This document shows, in pieces, positions 33,027 to 41,262 of a stretch of 64,000 nt of DNA. How positions within the stretch are numbered: position 1 is the first letter of the stretch; every line of letters begins with the position of its first letter. Origin of the DNA: Hyphomicrobiaceae bacterium (lineage in GTDB: Bacteria; Pseudomonadota; Alphaproteobacteria; Rhizobiales; Hyphomicrobiaceae); NCBI GenBank assembly GCA_020638055.1, contig JACKJH010000001.1, forward strand, positions 248,001-312,000. The letters are read 5' to 3'. The notes beneath the pieces were generated by a model that was given only the letters and a program-made list of their open reading frames with translations, was not told the DNA's origin and did no database searches. The translations under genes and the position numbers were made by a program.

Positions 33027-33974
33027 TCAATCCGCGCCGCCGCCAGCCGTTGCCAGCCATGCCCCGCAGCAAGCCTTGGCAAGATCGCGCACGCGAAGAA
33101 TATAGCTCTGCCGCTCTGTCACCGAGATCACGCCGCGGGCATCCAGAAGATTGAAAATGTGCGAGGCCTTGATGGCTTGATCGTAGGCCGGAAGGGCCAA
33201 TTCGTGGCGCTGGTTCTGCTTGGAGCCGGCCTGCAAAAGTGCCTGGCACTCCTTCTCGGCATCGCGGAAATGGGTCAGCAGCATAGCCGTATCGGCATGC
33301 TCGAAGTTGTAGCGGGAATACTCCTGCTCAGCCTGCAGGAAGACATCGCCGTAGGTCAGTTTGCGCTGGTCATGGCGGCCATTGAAATTGAGGTCAAAGA
33401 CACGGTCGACACCCTGCACGTACATGGCCAGGCGCTCCAACCCATAGGTTATCTCGCCTGATACCGGCCTACAGTCATAACCTCCGACCTGCTGGAAGTA
33501 GGTGAACTGCGATACTTCCATGCCATTGCACCACACCTCCCAACCAAGCCCCCATGCCCCAAGTGTCGGGCTTTCCCAATCGTCCTCGACAAAGCGGATA
33601 TCATTGACAGACGTGTCGATGCCGATTGCGTCCAGGCTTTGCAGGTACAGGTCCTGAATATCCGGCGGTGAGGGCTTCATGATGACCTGGAACTGATAGT
33701 AGTGCTGCAATCTGTTCGGGTTTTCGCCATAGCGCCCATCCTTGGGACGTCGCGATGGTTGCACGTAGCACGCATTCCACGACTTGGGGCCGAGCGAGCG
33801 CAATGTGGTGGCGGGGTGAAATGTGCCGGCCCCAACCTCCATGTCGTAGGGTTGCAGGACGACGCAGCCCTGGCCGCCCCAGAACTGCTGCAGTGTGAGG
33901 ATCAGGTCCTGGAAGCTCTCGCGCGGATTGAGATCCGTTGGAAATTGGGGTTGAGAGCCCTGTGGGGAAGACAT
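33027..33974 (-). CDS. glyQ: Glycyl-tRNA synthetase alpha subunit
   Basis: Catalytic subunit of alpha2beta2 GlyRS. All class-II hallmarks of GlyQ are seen: SFQDLILTLQQFWGGQGCVVLQPYDMEVGAGTFHPATTLRSLGP, YVQPSRRPKDGRYGENPNRLQHYYQFQV, RFVEDDWESPTLGAWGLGWEVWCNGMEVSQFTYFQQVGG and the motif-3 region ITYGLERLAMYVQGV. The listed start is ATG 33974 (315 aa), near the normal length; an upstream in-frame ATG at 34016 would add 14 residues and cannot be excluded. The C-terminus ends ... ACCGAWLATAGGG. Convergent with the J-domain gene, 41 bases apart. Confidence 0.96.
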   Translation of the reverse strand: MSSPQGSQPQFPTDLNPRESFQDLILTLQQFWGGQGCVVLQPYDMEVGAGTFHPATTLRSLGPKSWNACYVQPSRRPKDGRYGENPNRLQHYYQFQVIMKPSPPDIQDLYLQSLDAIGIDTSVNDIRFVEDDWESPTLGAWGLGWEVWCNGMEVSQFTYFQQVGGYDCRPVSGEITYGLERLAMYVQGVDRVFDLNFNGRHDQRKLTYGDVFLQAEQEYSRYNFEHADTAMLLTHFRDAEKECQALLQAGSKQNQRHELALPAYDQAIKASHIFNLLDARGVISVTERQSYILRVRDLAKACCGAWLATAGGGAD

Positions 33975-34156
33975 TGCGGCAATCTTGGTGGCAACCATAT
34001 CGAAATTCTCTGGCAATGGTTCGTGCTGCGGCGGCGCACTATACGCAAAAACGCCACTCGGTCATCCGACAAAAGCATGACAGGTTAGGCTGCGCGACGC
34101 TGTAGTAGACCAGAAACGCGCAAAACTGGGGCTGGAACGATCAAGCGGGAGCAACA

Positions 34157-34525
34157 ATGGAAACGCTGTTGAGCGTGCTTTGGTGGATCATCTCGGCGGT
34201 GTGGAGCCTGCTGTGGCTTTTGATCGGCGGTTGGGTCTCCACGGCACTCCAGATCATCGTACTGGTGCTGGCCTACTACGCCTACCGCTACGGCTGGCAG
34301 CGCGCACCTTTGGAGGCGTGGCGCGGCATTCGCTTGATCTCGCGATGGGCTTGGAACTGGCTTCGTGGCGTTGAGGCGATGGCTGGCGGTACGGAGCGAG
34401 AAACCATCCGCGAAGTGGAAGTCGTCCGGGAAATTCGTGTCAAAGAGTTTGGTGATGTCAACCTGTCCAGCCTGCTAAATGTTTCGATGCTGGCGGGTGT
34501 ATTGCTCCTGGCGGCCACCGTTTAA
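34157..34525 (+). CDS. Small membrane protein, unknown
   Basis: 122 residues with two N-terminal transmembrane helices, extremely Trp-rich (WWIISAVWSLLWLLIGGWVS then TALQIIVLVLAYYAYRYG), an amphipathic middle (RGIRLISRWAWNWLRGVEAM), an acidic-basic stretch (ETIREVEVVREIRVKEFGDVN) and a third hydrophobic segment at the C-terminus (LLNVSMLAGVLLLAATV). GGGAG precedes the ATG. The function is unknown. It is divergent from glyQ and upstream of dodecin, with 175 bases between. Confidence 0.7.
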   Translation: METLLSVLWWIISAVWSLLWLLIGGWVSTALQIIVLVLAYYAYRYGWQRAPLEAWRGIRLISRWAWNWLRGVEAMAGGTERETIREVEVVREIRVKEFGDVNLSSLLNVSMLAGVLLLAATV

Positions 34526-34700
34526 CTATGTCTGGTTCACCATGTATGGCGCCAGGACAAGATGCGTGGGCGGATACGGTTTGAGACGAATGGGCGTCGC
34601 GAGCCGCGTTTGGCGACATGGTGCGAGAGGGACTAAGATGTAGCGGCGGGCCATCGCTGAGCGCGATGCCAGTGCATACCATTAAGGGAAGGAGCCCCCA

Positions 34701-34907
34701 ATGAGCGTCAATAAAGTTATCGAACTTATGGCAGAATCCGACAAGAGCTGGGAGGACGCTGCTGAAAAAGCAGTCAAACAAGCCTCAAAGTCCGTCAAGG
34801 GCATCAAATCGATTTGGATCAAGGATTTCGCTGCAACGGTCGACGACAAGGGCAAACTTCAGACCTATCGCATCACGGCGAAGGTCAGCTTTGAAGTGAT
34901 GGATTGA
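34701..34907 (+). CDS. Dodecin (flavin-binding)
   Basis: 68 residues, the exact size of dodecins, which assemble as dodecamers that store or sequester flavins (or CoA) in the cytoplasm. Recognisable by VNKVIELMAESDKSWEDAAEKAV and the VKGIKSIWIKDFAATVDDKG segment with the flavin-stacking Trp (residue 44), then the YRITAKVSFEV strand. AAGGAG lies nine bases before the ATG, a strong ribosome-binding site. Confidence 0.95.
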   Translation: MSVNKVIELMAESDKSWEDAAEKAVKQASKSVKGIKSIWIKDFAATVDDKGKLQTYRITAKVSFEVMD

Positions 34908-35346
34908 TTTGCGACCATCGCGCAGCATGTCTTAGGCGGGCGCGTAGGTATTGATTGGTGAGATATGGCGGCCGCGCATTGCGGCTGCCGTATTTTTTGT
35001 TCCAGCGCATCTGTGCACTTGCTCTTGACCCTGACAAACATGCGTGTGACACGGTCAGACTTTCAAAAAGTCGGCAGTGGTCGAGTTGTGCGCTGCACCC
35101 TAAGGCTAGACAACTTTGCTGCCAGCCGCGCAACATGTGCGCTCAACAGCCTATGAACGTGGGCGCATTTGCGTCCCGCGAAACTGGTGCGCCGCACTTT
35201 AACTGGAAAAACTGCATTCCATTGACCTTGTCCATGGCCAAATCGTGCAGTTTGCTTTATCGCATGCTGATACGTGCCTGCACGCCAATTGCTCAAACGG
35301 TAATACGGTTTGGTGATGCGGGCTTTATCGTCGGTGGCGGCGACTA
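34908..35346. other. Intergenic region dodecin / desaturase
   Basis: 439 bases. ORFs here are short, overlap in several frames and have no ribosome-binding site or composition in favour of coding. No repeat of families A to E is found. Confidence 0.4.
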
Positions 35347-36390
35347 ATGTCGGGGGACACTTTGGACCAGTCAAAAATTTCCGCAATCGCCGATACCGTC
35401 AAGGGACGCGATTGGATGGCCATCGTCGCTCGCTATCGCGAACCCAGCGTCCGCCGCTCGATATTCGAAATCATCATAACCGGATTGCCGTTTTTGATCC
35501 TGTGGGCCGCCGCGTGGGCTTCGTTGTCGGTAAGCTATTGGCTCACCCTGCTCGTTGCCATTCCTGCTGCAGCGATGCTGGTCAGGCTGTTTCTCATACA
35601 GCATGACTGCGGGCACTATTCGTTTTTCAAAACCCGGCGCACCAATGACTGGACGGGACGCGTCATCGGCGTCTTGACGATGACACCATATGAGGTCTGG
35701 CGGCGCAACCATGCGACGCACCATGCGAACTCTGGTAACCTCGACCAACGCGGTGTAGGTGACATCGAAACCTGGACCGTTGCTGAATATCTTGCAAAGC
35801 CCTGGTGGCGGCGCATCATGTACCGCCTTTACCGAAGCCCCATTGTGATGTTCGGAATTGGACCCTCGTTCGTCTTCATGCTTCAACAGCGACTGCCGAT
35901 CGGCCAGATGCTGGGTGGCTGGCGTCCCTGGACGAGCGCAATGGCAACGAACCTGTGCATTGCAGCTCTGTTTGCGCTGATGATGTGGCTCATTGGCGTT
36001 GGGCCGTTCCTCATGGTGCACCTGCCCATCGTTGCTTTCGCCGCAACAATCGGTGTGTTCCTATTTTATGTGCAGCATCAGTTTGAAGATACGTTCTGGG
36101 AAGAGGCTGACGGGTGGAGCCACCAAGATGCCGCCTTGTACGGTAGCTCCTACCTCGACCTACCCAAGGCGCTATCGTGGATCACGGCCAACATCGGCAT
36201 TCACCACATTCATCATCTCTACAGCCGCGTCCCCTATTACCGGTTGCCCGAACTCATCCGGGACTACCCTGAACTGAGGGACGTGCGGCGCATTACGCTT
36301 TGGAAGAGCTTTGCGCTTATCAAGCTCAAGCTATGGGATAGCGAGGGCAAGCGGCTTATTTCATTCCGGCAGCTTGCAGCGGAATTCTGA
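35347..36390 (+). CDS. Membrane fatty-acid desaturase
   Basis: 347 residues; acyl-lipid type desaturase with a di-iron centre held by three histidine boxes: HDCGH at 86-90, HATHH at 122-126 and HIHHL at about 275-279. Four or more transmembrane helices (about 40-60, 63-85, 190-212, 215-240). The spacing and the third box (GIHHIHHLYSRVPYYRLPE) resemble delta-12-type desaturases, which introduce double bonds into membrane lipid chains; position specificity is inference. Inner membrane; electron donor not encoded nearby. ATG at 35347 begins the frame. Confidence 0.92.
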   Translation: MSGDTLDQSKISAIADTVKGRDWMAIVARYREPSVRRSIFEIIITGLPFLILWAAAWASLSVSYWLTLLVAIPAAAMLVRLFLIQHDCGHYSFFKTRRTNDWTGRVIGVLTMTPYEVWRRNHATHHANSGNLDQRGVGDIETWTVAEYLAKPWWRRIMYRLYRSPIVMFGIGPSFVFMLQQRLPIGQMLGGWRPWTSAMATNLCIAALFALMMWLIGVGPFLMVHLPIVAFAATIGVFLFYVQHQFEDTFWEEADGWSHQDAALYGSSYLDLPKALSWITANIGIHHIHHLYSRVPYYRLPELIRDYPELRDVRRITLWKSFALIKLKLWDSEGKRLISFRQLAAEF

Positions 36391-36491
36391 TTCTCGCTGG
36401 CCGATGGCGGTAGCCCACAGGCGAAAAGATCCAACTTCACTCGCGATGTCAAACCAGTGAGCTTGCTCCTGCCTTAGCCTGCCGACAACAG

Positions 36492-36758
36492 TCAGGCGGC
36501 TTTGGAGTTTGATTTGCCCTGTGCTTTGAGCTTTTTGATTTTGACTTGTTCGATGGACCTGATCGGTGCGCGCGGTTTGCCTGAACGTTCTGCGATTTCG
36601 CGATCCTGCTCCGAGAAAAATGCTTCCACGGCTGCTTCGCCCTCAAGGCTCTCCAGAACCTCGCCAGGTGCGCGCCGGTTGGACGTTACGGTTCCGTCTT
36701 CATAGGTGACGTTGAACAGAACGAATTCAGTCTTCGTGGTCGGCTTCCTGCGTCCCAT
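36492..36758 (-). CDS. Small cytoplasmic protein, conserved type, unknown
   Basis: 88 residues from ATG 36758 with AGGA six bases upstream (an ORF to 36830 exists but the extra part is not supported). Charged and without a signal: starts MGRRKPTTKTEFVLFNVTYEDGTVTSNRRAP, then an acidic segment (LESLEGEAAVEAFFSEQDREIAE) and a basic Lys-rich C-terminus (QVKIKKLKAQGKSNSKAA). The pattern VLFNVxYEDG-T--SNR-P suggests a small beta-hairpin domain. No family is assigned. It stands alone. Confidence 0.6.
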   Translation of the reverse strand: MGRRKPTTKTEFVLFNVTYEDGTVTSNRRAPGEVLESLEGEAAVEAFFSEQDREIAERSGKPRAPIRSIEQVKIKKLKAQGKSNSKAA

Positions 36759-36962
36759 GATATTCCTCACACGAATTTTTTGTGGTGTCGTCGCCGGAAC
36801 CGCGTGCGCAGTCCGCTGCACGTGGGCCATCCGGGCAGGGCTGATGTCTCATGTTGCGCTGCGCAATGTCAATGCCCGGTGACCTGATTCACTCCGCATG
36901 CGCTGGTAGGTCACGGGCTTTGTTTTGCTTCGAAAGGAAAAATACTATTATTTAATAATGGC

Positions 36963-37178
36963 TTATGAGTTTTTGGGTCGATACTGCCCGGTCACGTCGT
37001 CATATTCTAGTGAACCAAGATCGCGTGCCGCATTTGAGCGCGCGGCTTCCGCTCTTTTTTCAGCCTCTTCGGCCATCCGGCGGGCTTGGACTGCGAGGTT
37101 GTCAAGCTTCCTGGCGGCCCAACGCGCACCCGCGAGCGCACCTGCGCCCGCAACCAAAAGAACAAGGAACTGGGGCAT
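36963..37178 (-). CDS. Small membrane-anchored protein with LEYDxxTGxYRP tail
   Basis: 71 residues: one N-terminal hydrophobic helix (FLVLLVAGAGALAGARWAA), an Ala/Glu/Arg-rich amphipathic coiled-coil stretch (about 27-52), and the conserved tail LEYDDVTGQYRP. Small proteins of this layout are widespread in Hyphomicrobiales; the function is unknown. GAGG precedes the ATG at 37178. Confidence 0.65.
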   Translation of the reverse strand: MPQFLVLLVAGAGALAGARWAARKLDNLAVQARRMAEEAEKRAEAARSNAARDLGSLEYDDVTGQYRPKNS

Positions 37179-37226
37179 TGGAGGACCTCACTCGATAAAT
37201 TTCGCTGTTGTCGCGTGCGCACCATC

Positions 37227-37527
37227 TAGCCCGCCTTCCTCCTTGCGGATCGATCTCGCGCCAGCGCGATGACGGCCGTGCCCTCGTGAGAAAGGCGGGC
37301 TAGAGCGCATTCCGATCCGATGGAATCGGATCGGCGCTCTAGTTTCTTGTTTGGTCGCATGTTCTTCGACGAACCGGTGTCCACTTCGCCGGAAAATGCT
37401 CTAGCTCTTGTTTGGTCGCATTTTCTGCGACGAACCGGTGTCCACTTCGTCGGAAAATGCTCTAGACTTTTGATTCTAGCCAAGTTTTTCACGCTGAAGG
37501 CGTCACACTTCAGCTCAAACTGCTCTA
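37227..37527. repeat. Five-element repeat concatemer D(short)-A-B-B-C ending on the sppA stop
   Basis: D-short at 37227-37302 (76 bp), A at 37301-37341, B at 37342-about 37404, B to 37464, and a C-like unit at about 37465-37527 with shortened interior. At each internal junction the sequence is CTAG, so the end of one element overlaps the start of the next. The final CTA is the complement of the sppA TAG stop codon. Confidence 0.9.
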
Positions 37528-38406
37528 AAGCCCATAGCGTGACCATAGCGCGCGTGCCTCCAGAGCGGACACCAAATCCCCGGCCAAGGCAAGGCCAATT
37601 CCTGGCCTGCGATCGGCGTTTTGGCCCAGGCCTGCCGGATCGGTGACGAATTCCCTGGTGGCCAGAGATGGCAGCCTGCGCAAGCGCGACAGCAGACCGC
37701 CACGGCCGAGCGGCACTGGAACGAGGCGAACCTTGTCGCCAAAAATCTCACGCATCTTTGTTCGCACGTCTGAAATTCCGTCGATCAAGCCATATTCCAG
37801 CGCCTTGGTACCCGACCAGAAGGCTCCTGAAAAAAGCTCATTGTCGGGGCCTACAAGCCGGCCTGCACGACGGTCCTTGACCACGCCTATGAAAACATCG
37901 TGCACGTCGCGTTGCAGGGATTTGAGGCGGGCGACGTCGTCTGGATCTTCTGGCTTGAACATGTCGAGAATATTCTTGTTCTGGCCGGCGGTGTAAACGC
38001 GACGCTCAATGCCCAGCCGTTCTATTGCCTTGTCGAAACCGAAGCTTGCTGAAATCACGCCGATGGAGCCGACGATGGAAGATGCATCTGCGTAGATCTC
38101 GTCTCCGGCAACCGCGAGGTAATAGCCGCCTGATGCGGCGACGTCCTCACAGAAGACATAGACCTTTTTTTTGTGCTGATCTGCGTGCTGGCGAACCTGC
38201 TTCAGGATCAGGCTCGATTGCACCGGTGAGCCGCCTGGAGAATTGATCGCAATTGCCACCGCGGGAGTTTTTGACATCGTAAATGCCTTGTGGATCGCGC
38301 CTGCCAGTGTTGCTGAAGACAAACCCGGCCGCAGTGGCGTTGCCATTCCGATTGGGCCGGAAAAACGCAAAAGAGGAACGCGCGGTCCGCGATTTAAAAG
38401 TTGCAT
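37525..38406 (-). CDS. sppA: S49 family peptidase (SppA-like)
   Basis: 293 residues; serine protease with Ser/Lys dyad. The catalytic Ser is residue 92 in DVAASGGYYLA and the likely general-base Lys is residue 144 in GQNKNILDMFKP, the positions expected for SppA36-type enzymes, which degrade cleaved signal peptides and membrane-embedded fragments. The N-terminal lacks a clear transmembrane helix (first 20 residues are RGPRVPLLRFSGPIG), so it may be peripheral. Conserved NSPGG turn at about 55-59. The gene ends in a TAG that is part of a family C repeat. Upstream 58 bases lies the TrmN6-like methylase gene. Confidence 0.9.
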   Translation of the reverse strand: MQLLNRGPRVPLLRFSGPIGMATPLRPGLSSATLAGAIHKAFTMSKTPAVAIAINSPGGSPVQSSLILKQVRQHADQHKKKVYVFCEDVAASGGYYLAVAGDEIYADASSIVGSIGVISASFGFDKAIERLGIERRVYTAGQNKNILDMFKPEDPDDVARLKSLQRDVHDVFIGVVKDRRAGRLVGPDNELFSGAFWSGTKALEYGLIDGISDVRTKMREIFGDKVRLVPVPLGRGGLLSRLRRLPSLATREFVTDPAGLGQNADRRPGIGLALAGDLVSALEARALWSRYGL

Positions 38407-38464
38407 GTAGCGAGATCTCCGAAATGTGGGCCGGAAAACGAGCCCGTAACGCGACGGGCGGCCT

Positions 38465-39307
38465 TCACAAACACAGGCTTGCGCCCTCGCGCAAGATCAT
38501 CCGTGTTGCGGGCGTGAAACCGTGGCCGTCACCATGTAAAATATGCCCGGCAAGCAGTGTCAGAGGGGCGCGGCTGCCTTTCACTCCCGTGATGATGATG
38601 CGACTGGCAGGTAAACCTTCGCGCGGATGCAATGGCAATATCCTGAGTGCTCCGAATCGTGGGGCGAGAGACGCCAGAAGTGGTGCCAGCGCTTCGGCTT
38701 TGTGTATGAGGATGACTTTACCGCCTGGTGTTGTCACATGTGCCATGGCCCGCGCCCAACGGTCGAGGTCGCCCAAACCCATGGCATTGGCGCCGGCCTT
38801 TATTGCATCGCCGGGAAGCGTTCCGTGCGTGTCAATGTGAAACGGGGGATTGGCAAGCACGAGATCAAAACTGGCACGTGCAACGCCGACTGCCTCCAGA
38901 GCGGCACCAGGCCCAAGGAAATCCGCTTGAGCAACCTGCACGCAGTGGCTTAGTTTATTTTCGTCGACGTTACGTTGCGCCAATGCGGCTAGTTCGCGAG
39001 ACCGCTCAAGCAAAGTCACCTGCACATCGGTGATTTTTTCAAGTCGCTTGGCGGCAAGCAATCCCACGGTCCCGACACCGGCTCCCGCATCAAGGATTTT
39101 GAGTGTCGGTTGCCCTGCCTTTGGCTGCGCGGAGGCTGCGAGGAACACCGCATCGATACCGGCGCGATAGCCGTTCCTAGGCTGCCAAACCCAGACAGCG
39201 CCATCCAGAAACGCATCGCGCGAGAGTGTGTCGTTGTCCGGTCCAATGCGTGTTGCCTGCTGACCGGTTAACGGTGGTTCGGACCGGGAATCTTCCGCCG
39301 GACGCAT
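38465..39307 (-). CDS. tRNA1(Val) N6-adenine methyltransferase-like protein
   Basis: 280 residues. SAM motif I ILDAGAGVGTVGLLAA, acidic loop VTLLERS, and the catalytic N6-adenine motif NPPFH are all present, along with GYRAGIDAVFLAA near the N-terminus, the pattern of TrmN6/YfiC proteins acting on A37 of tRNA-Val. The C-terminal half has HPREGLPASRIIITGVKG and TPATRMILREGASL. ATG 39307 is chosen because GGAGG lies eight bases upstream; the in-frame ATG at 39331 has no such site. Probably cotranscribed with the DUF2007 gene that ends five bases upstream. The precise tRNA target is inferred by family. Confidence 0.87.
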   Translation of the reverse strand: MRPAEDSRSEPPLTGQQATRIGPDNDTLSRDAFLDGAVWVWQPRNGYRAGIDAVFLAASAQPKAGQPTLKILDAGAGVGTVGLLAAKRLEKITDVQVTLLERSRELAALAQRNVDENKLSHCVQVAQADFLGPGAALEAVGVARASFDLVLANPPFHIDTHGTLPGDAIKAGANAMGLGDLDRWARAMAHVTTPGGKVILIHKAEALAPLLASLAPRFGALRILPLHPREGLPASRIIITGVKGSRAPLTLLAGHILHGDGHGFTPATRMILREGASLCL

Positions 39308-39312
39308 CAGCG

Positions 39313-39537
39313 CTAGTCCTCCTTGACCCATTGTCCCAAATCCGCATCTTGCAGAACTTGACGCGCCGCAGCGATATGCTCTTCAGCGACCAACAGTCGC
39401 CGCGGCAGCATTCCTATCGATCCTTCCATGATGGACATGTTGGAATCTGCCAAAAGAGCCGTTATTCCGGCGTCACGCAACAATGCTTGCACAAAAGACA
39501 ACAGCACCTGATCGTTCGTTCTGAGCAGCTCTCGCAC
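39313..39537 (-). CDS. DUF2007 domain protein
   Basis: 74 residues starting GTG (MRELLRTNDQVLLSFVQALLRDAGI), followed by ALLADSNMSIMEGSIGMLPRRLLVAEEH and IAAARQVLQDADL, matching the small DUF2007 (putative signal-transducing) family. The function is unproven. In Hyphomicrobiales it typically precedes a TrmN6-like methylase and is divergent to a prenyl synthase, exactly as here. Confidence 0.82.
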   Translation of the reverse strand: MRELLRTNDQVLLSFVQALLRDAGITALLADSNMSIMEGSIGMLPRRLLVAEEHIAAARQVLQDADLGQWVKED

Positions 39538-39657
39538 CGTTTCAGCCCACTAGCCACAAGTTTCTGATGCACGGACGCAAAACTGTCACTATGGTGCCCG
39601 CGACCAACGCATTGGAAAGCGTTCCGGGTCACTTTGCAAGCGAACAAGGAATTGATT

Positions 39658-40674
39658 GTGGGTCTGGTAGTTCCCCTCGAAGATGCCCGAAATCCGGCAG
39701 AAAGCCTGAAACCACTTCTGGACCTCGTGACTGAGGACATGGAGGGCATTAACCGGATCATTCTCGACAAGGCGATTTCCGATGTCGACATGATCCCTGA
39801 ACTCGCGCACCACCTGATTATATCGGGTGGCAAGCGGCTGCGTCCGATGATGACGATCGCTGCTGCCAAACTCATTGGTTTTAAGGGTAGCGAACATATC
39901 CGAGTGGCTGCGGCCGTCGAGTTCATGCATACAGCAACGCTGCTGCACGACGACGTTGTCGACGAAAGCAACGTTCGTCGCGGCAAGAAGGCGGCGCGCA
40001 TGATCTGGGGCAACCAGGCGAGCGTGCTTGTTGGCGACTTCCTGCTTGGACAGGCATTTCGGATGCTTGTGGAAGTCGGGTCGCTTCCGGTTCTTCGCAT
40101 TCTTTCAAATGCAGCCGCTGTGATCGCAGAGGGTGAGGTCATGCAGCTTGCTGCGGCCAAGAACACCTCGACAACCGAAGACGCATATCTCGCAATCATC
40201 GATGCCAAGACGGCGGCACTGTTCTCCGGCGCCGCAGAATCGGGAGCTGCGATTGCCAGCCGGCCGGCCGAGGAACTCCATGCATTGAGGTCCTACGGGA
40301 AAAACCTGGGTATTGCGTTCCAACTCGTTGACGATGCGCTCGACTACTCAGGCGACACGAAGAACCTTGGCAAATCTGTTGGTGATGATTTCCGCGAAGG
40401 CAAGGTGACGCTGCCGGTCATCCTTTCATATCGCCGTGGCACGGCGGAGGAGCGTGCCTTCTGGAACCGCACGATTGCGGAGGGAAAGATCGAAGATGGC
40501 GACGTTGAGCACGCAATCGATCTGATGAAAAAACATAAGGCGATCGAAGCGACGCTTGAGCGCGCACGTACCTATGGCGGCATTGCGCGCGATGCGCTTG
40601 GCGTATTCGCTGCCGGACCGGAACGTCAAGCCATGCAGGAAGTCATCACGTTCTGCGTAAACCGAGCGCATTGA
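39658..40674 (+). CDS. Polyprenyl (octaprenyl/decaprenyl) diphosphate synthase
   Basis: 338 residues from GTG 39658, chosen since AAGGA is seven bases upstream; in-frame TTG at 39634 and 39652 lack this. First aspartate-rich motif (FARM) LLHDDVVDES and second (SARM) QLVDDALDYSG are intact, as are GGKRLRP near residue 70 and GEVMQLAAAKN. Condenses FPP with isopentenyl diphosphate to make the side chain of ubiquinone. Chain length of 8 or 10 isoprenes cannot be read here. Soluble cytoplasmic enzyme. The pathway link to ispE at 41263 is notable, although they are on opposite strands. Ends one base before the convergent GGCT gene. Confidence 0.93.
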   Translation: MGLVVPLEDARNPAESLKPLLDLVTEDMEGINRIILDKAISDVDMIPELAHHLIISGGKRLRPMMTIAAAKLIGFKGSEHIRVAAAVEFMHTATLLHDDVVDESNVRRGKKAARMIWGNQASVLVGDFLLGQAFRMLVEVGSLPVLRILSNAAAVIAEGEVMQLAAAKNTSTTEDAYLAIIDAKTAALFSGAAESGAAIASRPAEELHALRSYGKNLGIAFQLVDDALDYSGDTKNLGKSVGDDFREGKVTLPVILSYRRGTAEERAFWNRTIAEGKIEDGDVEHAIDLMKKHKAIEATLERARTYGGIARDALGVFAAGPERQAMQEVITFCVNRAH

Positions 40675-41214
40675 TTACGCGCACGGTTTGTCCAGGCGAG
40701 CCAGGATGTCGAGCGCTTCGCGCCGGGTGGTACGATCGTGTGCATGATCGGGGATGGCAGCATGGCCGGCCAGCCAATTTGTATAGTCCTGCGGCAATTC
40801 ATTACGCCGCGCTCCGGCAATGATCAGGTCCAGATACCAATCAAACGGAACCAACGTGTGATCGATATAGGCAGGCTCGGCCACATAGGTATCAACCGCG
40901 AGGAATCGACCTGGCTGAGCGGGGACGGCGACAAAAGTCTCGATTCTCTGGTAGCCGCTGCCGACACCTTCCAACTCATCCAGCCGAAGCAAATCCGGGC
41001 GTGAGAGTTCGTAGACAACGCCGTGAACGCAGGCACTGCTGTTTTCAGTAACGCGCAATACCATTGCCTTGCCAGACTTGTCGCGCCCGCGTTTGGCGAA
41101 CGCTACGCGGTGGCCTGCAAGTACCGCAAGTGCGTGGAACCGGGCAGACGTACAGCGCCGCAAAAGCCGCTCCGCCAGCATGTTCGAGCCATATGCGAAA
41201 TAATGGACACTCAT
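40675..41214 (-). CDS. Gamma-glutamylcyclotransferase family protein
   Basis: 179 residues, with the N-terminal GGCT motif YFAYGSNM (residues 5-12), the conserved VHGVVYELSRPDLLRLDELEGVGSGYQR segment containing the family's Glu-rich turn, and TYVAEPAYIDHTLVPFDWYLDLIIAGARRNELP at the C-terminal part. Glutathione or gamma-glutamyl-amino acid turnover is likely, substrate unproven. Stop codon TAA abuts the stop of the convergent prenyl synthase with no spacing, so no terminator fits between. A second, smaller GGCT-fold gene is at 23192-23647. Confidence 0.9.
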   Translation of the reverse strand: MSVHYFAYGSNMLAERLLRRCTSARFHALAVLAGHRVAFAKRGRDKSGKAMVLRVTENSSACVHGVVYELSRPDLLRLDELEGVGSGYQRIETFVAVPAQPGRFLAVDTYVAEPAYIDHTLVPFDWYLDLIIAGARRNELPQDYTNWLAGHAAIPDHAHDRTTRREALDILARLDKPCA

Positions 41215-41262
41215 GAAGTCTACAAACCTTGGAGCCCGCTCATGTTTCGTTAAATCGCGTAG

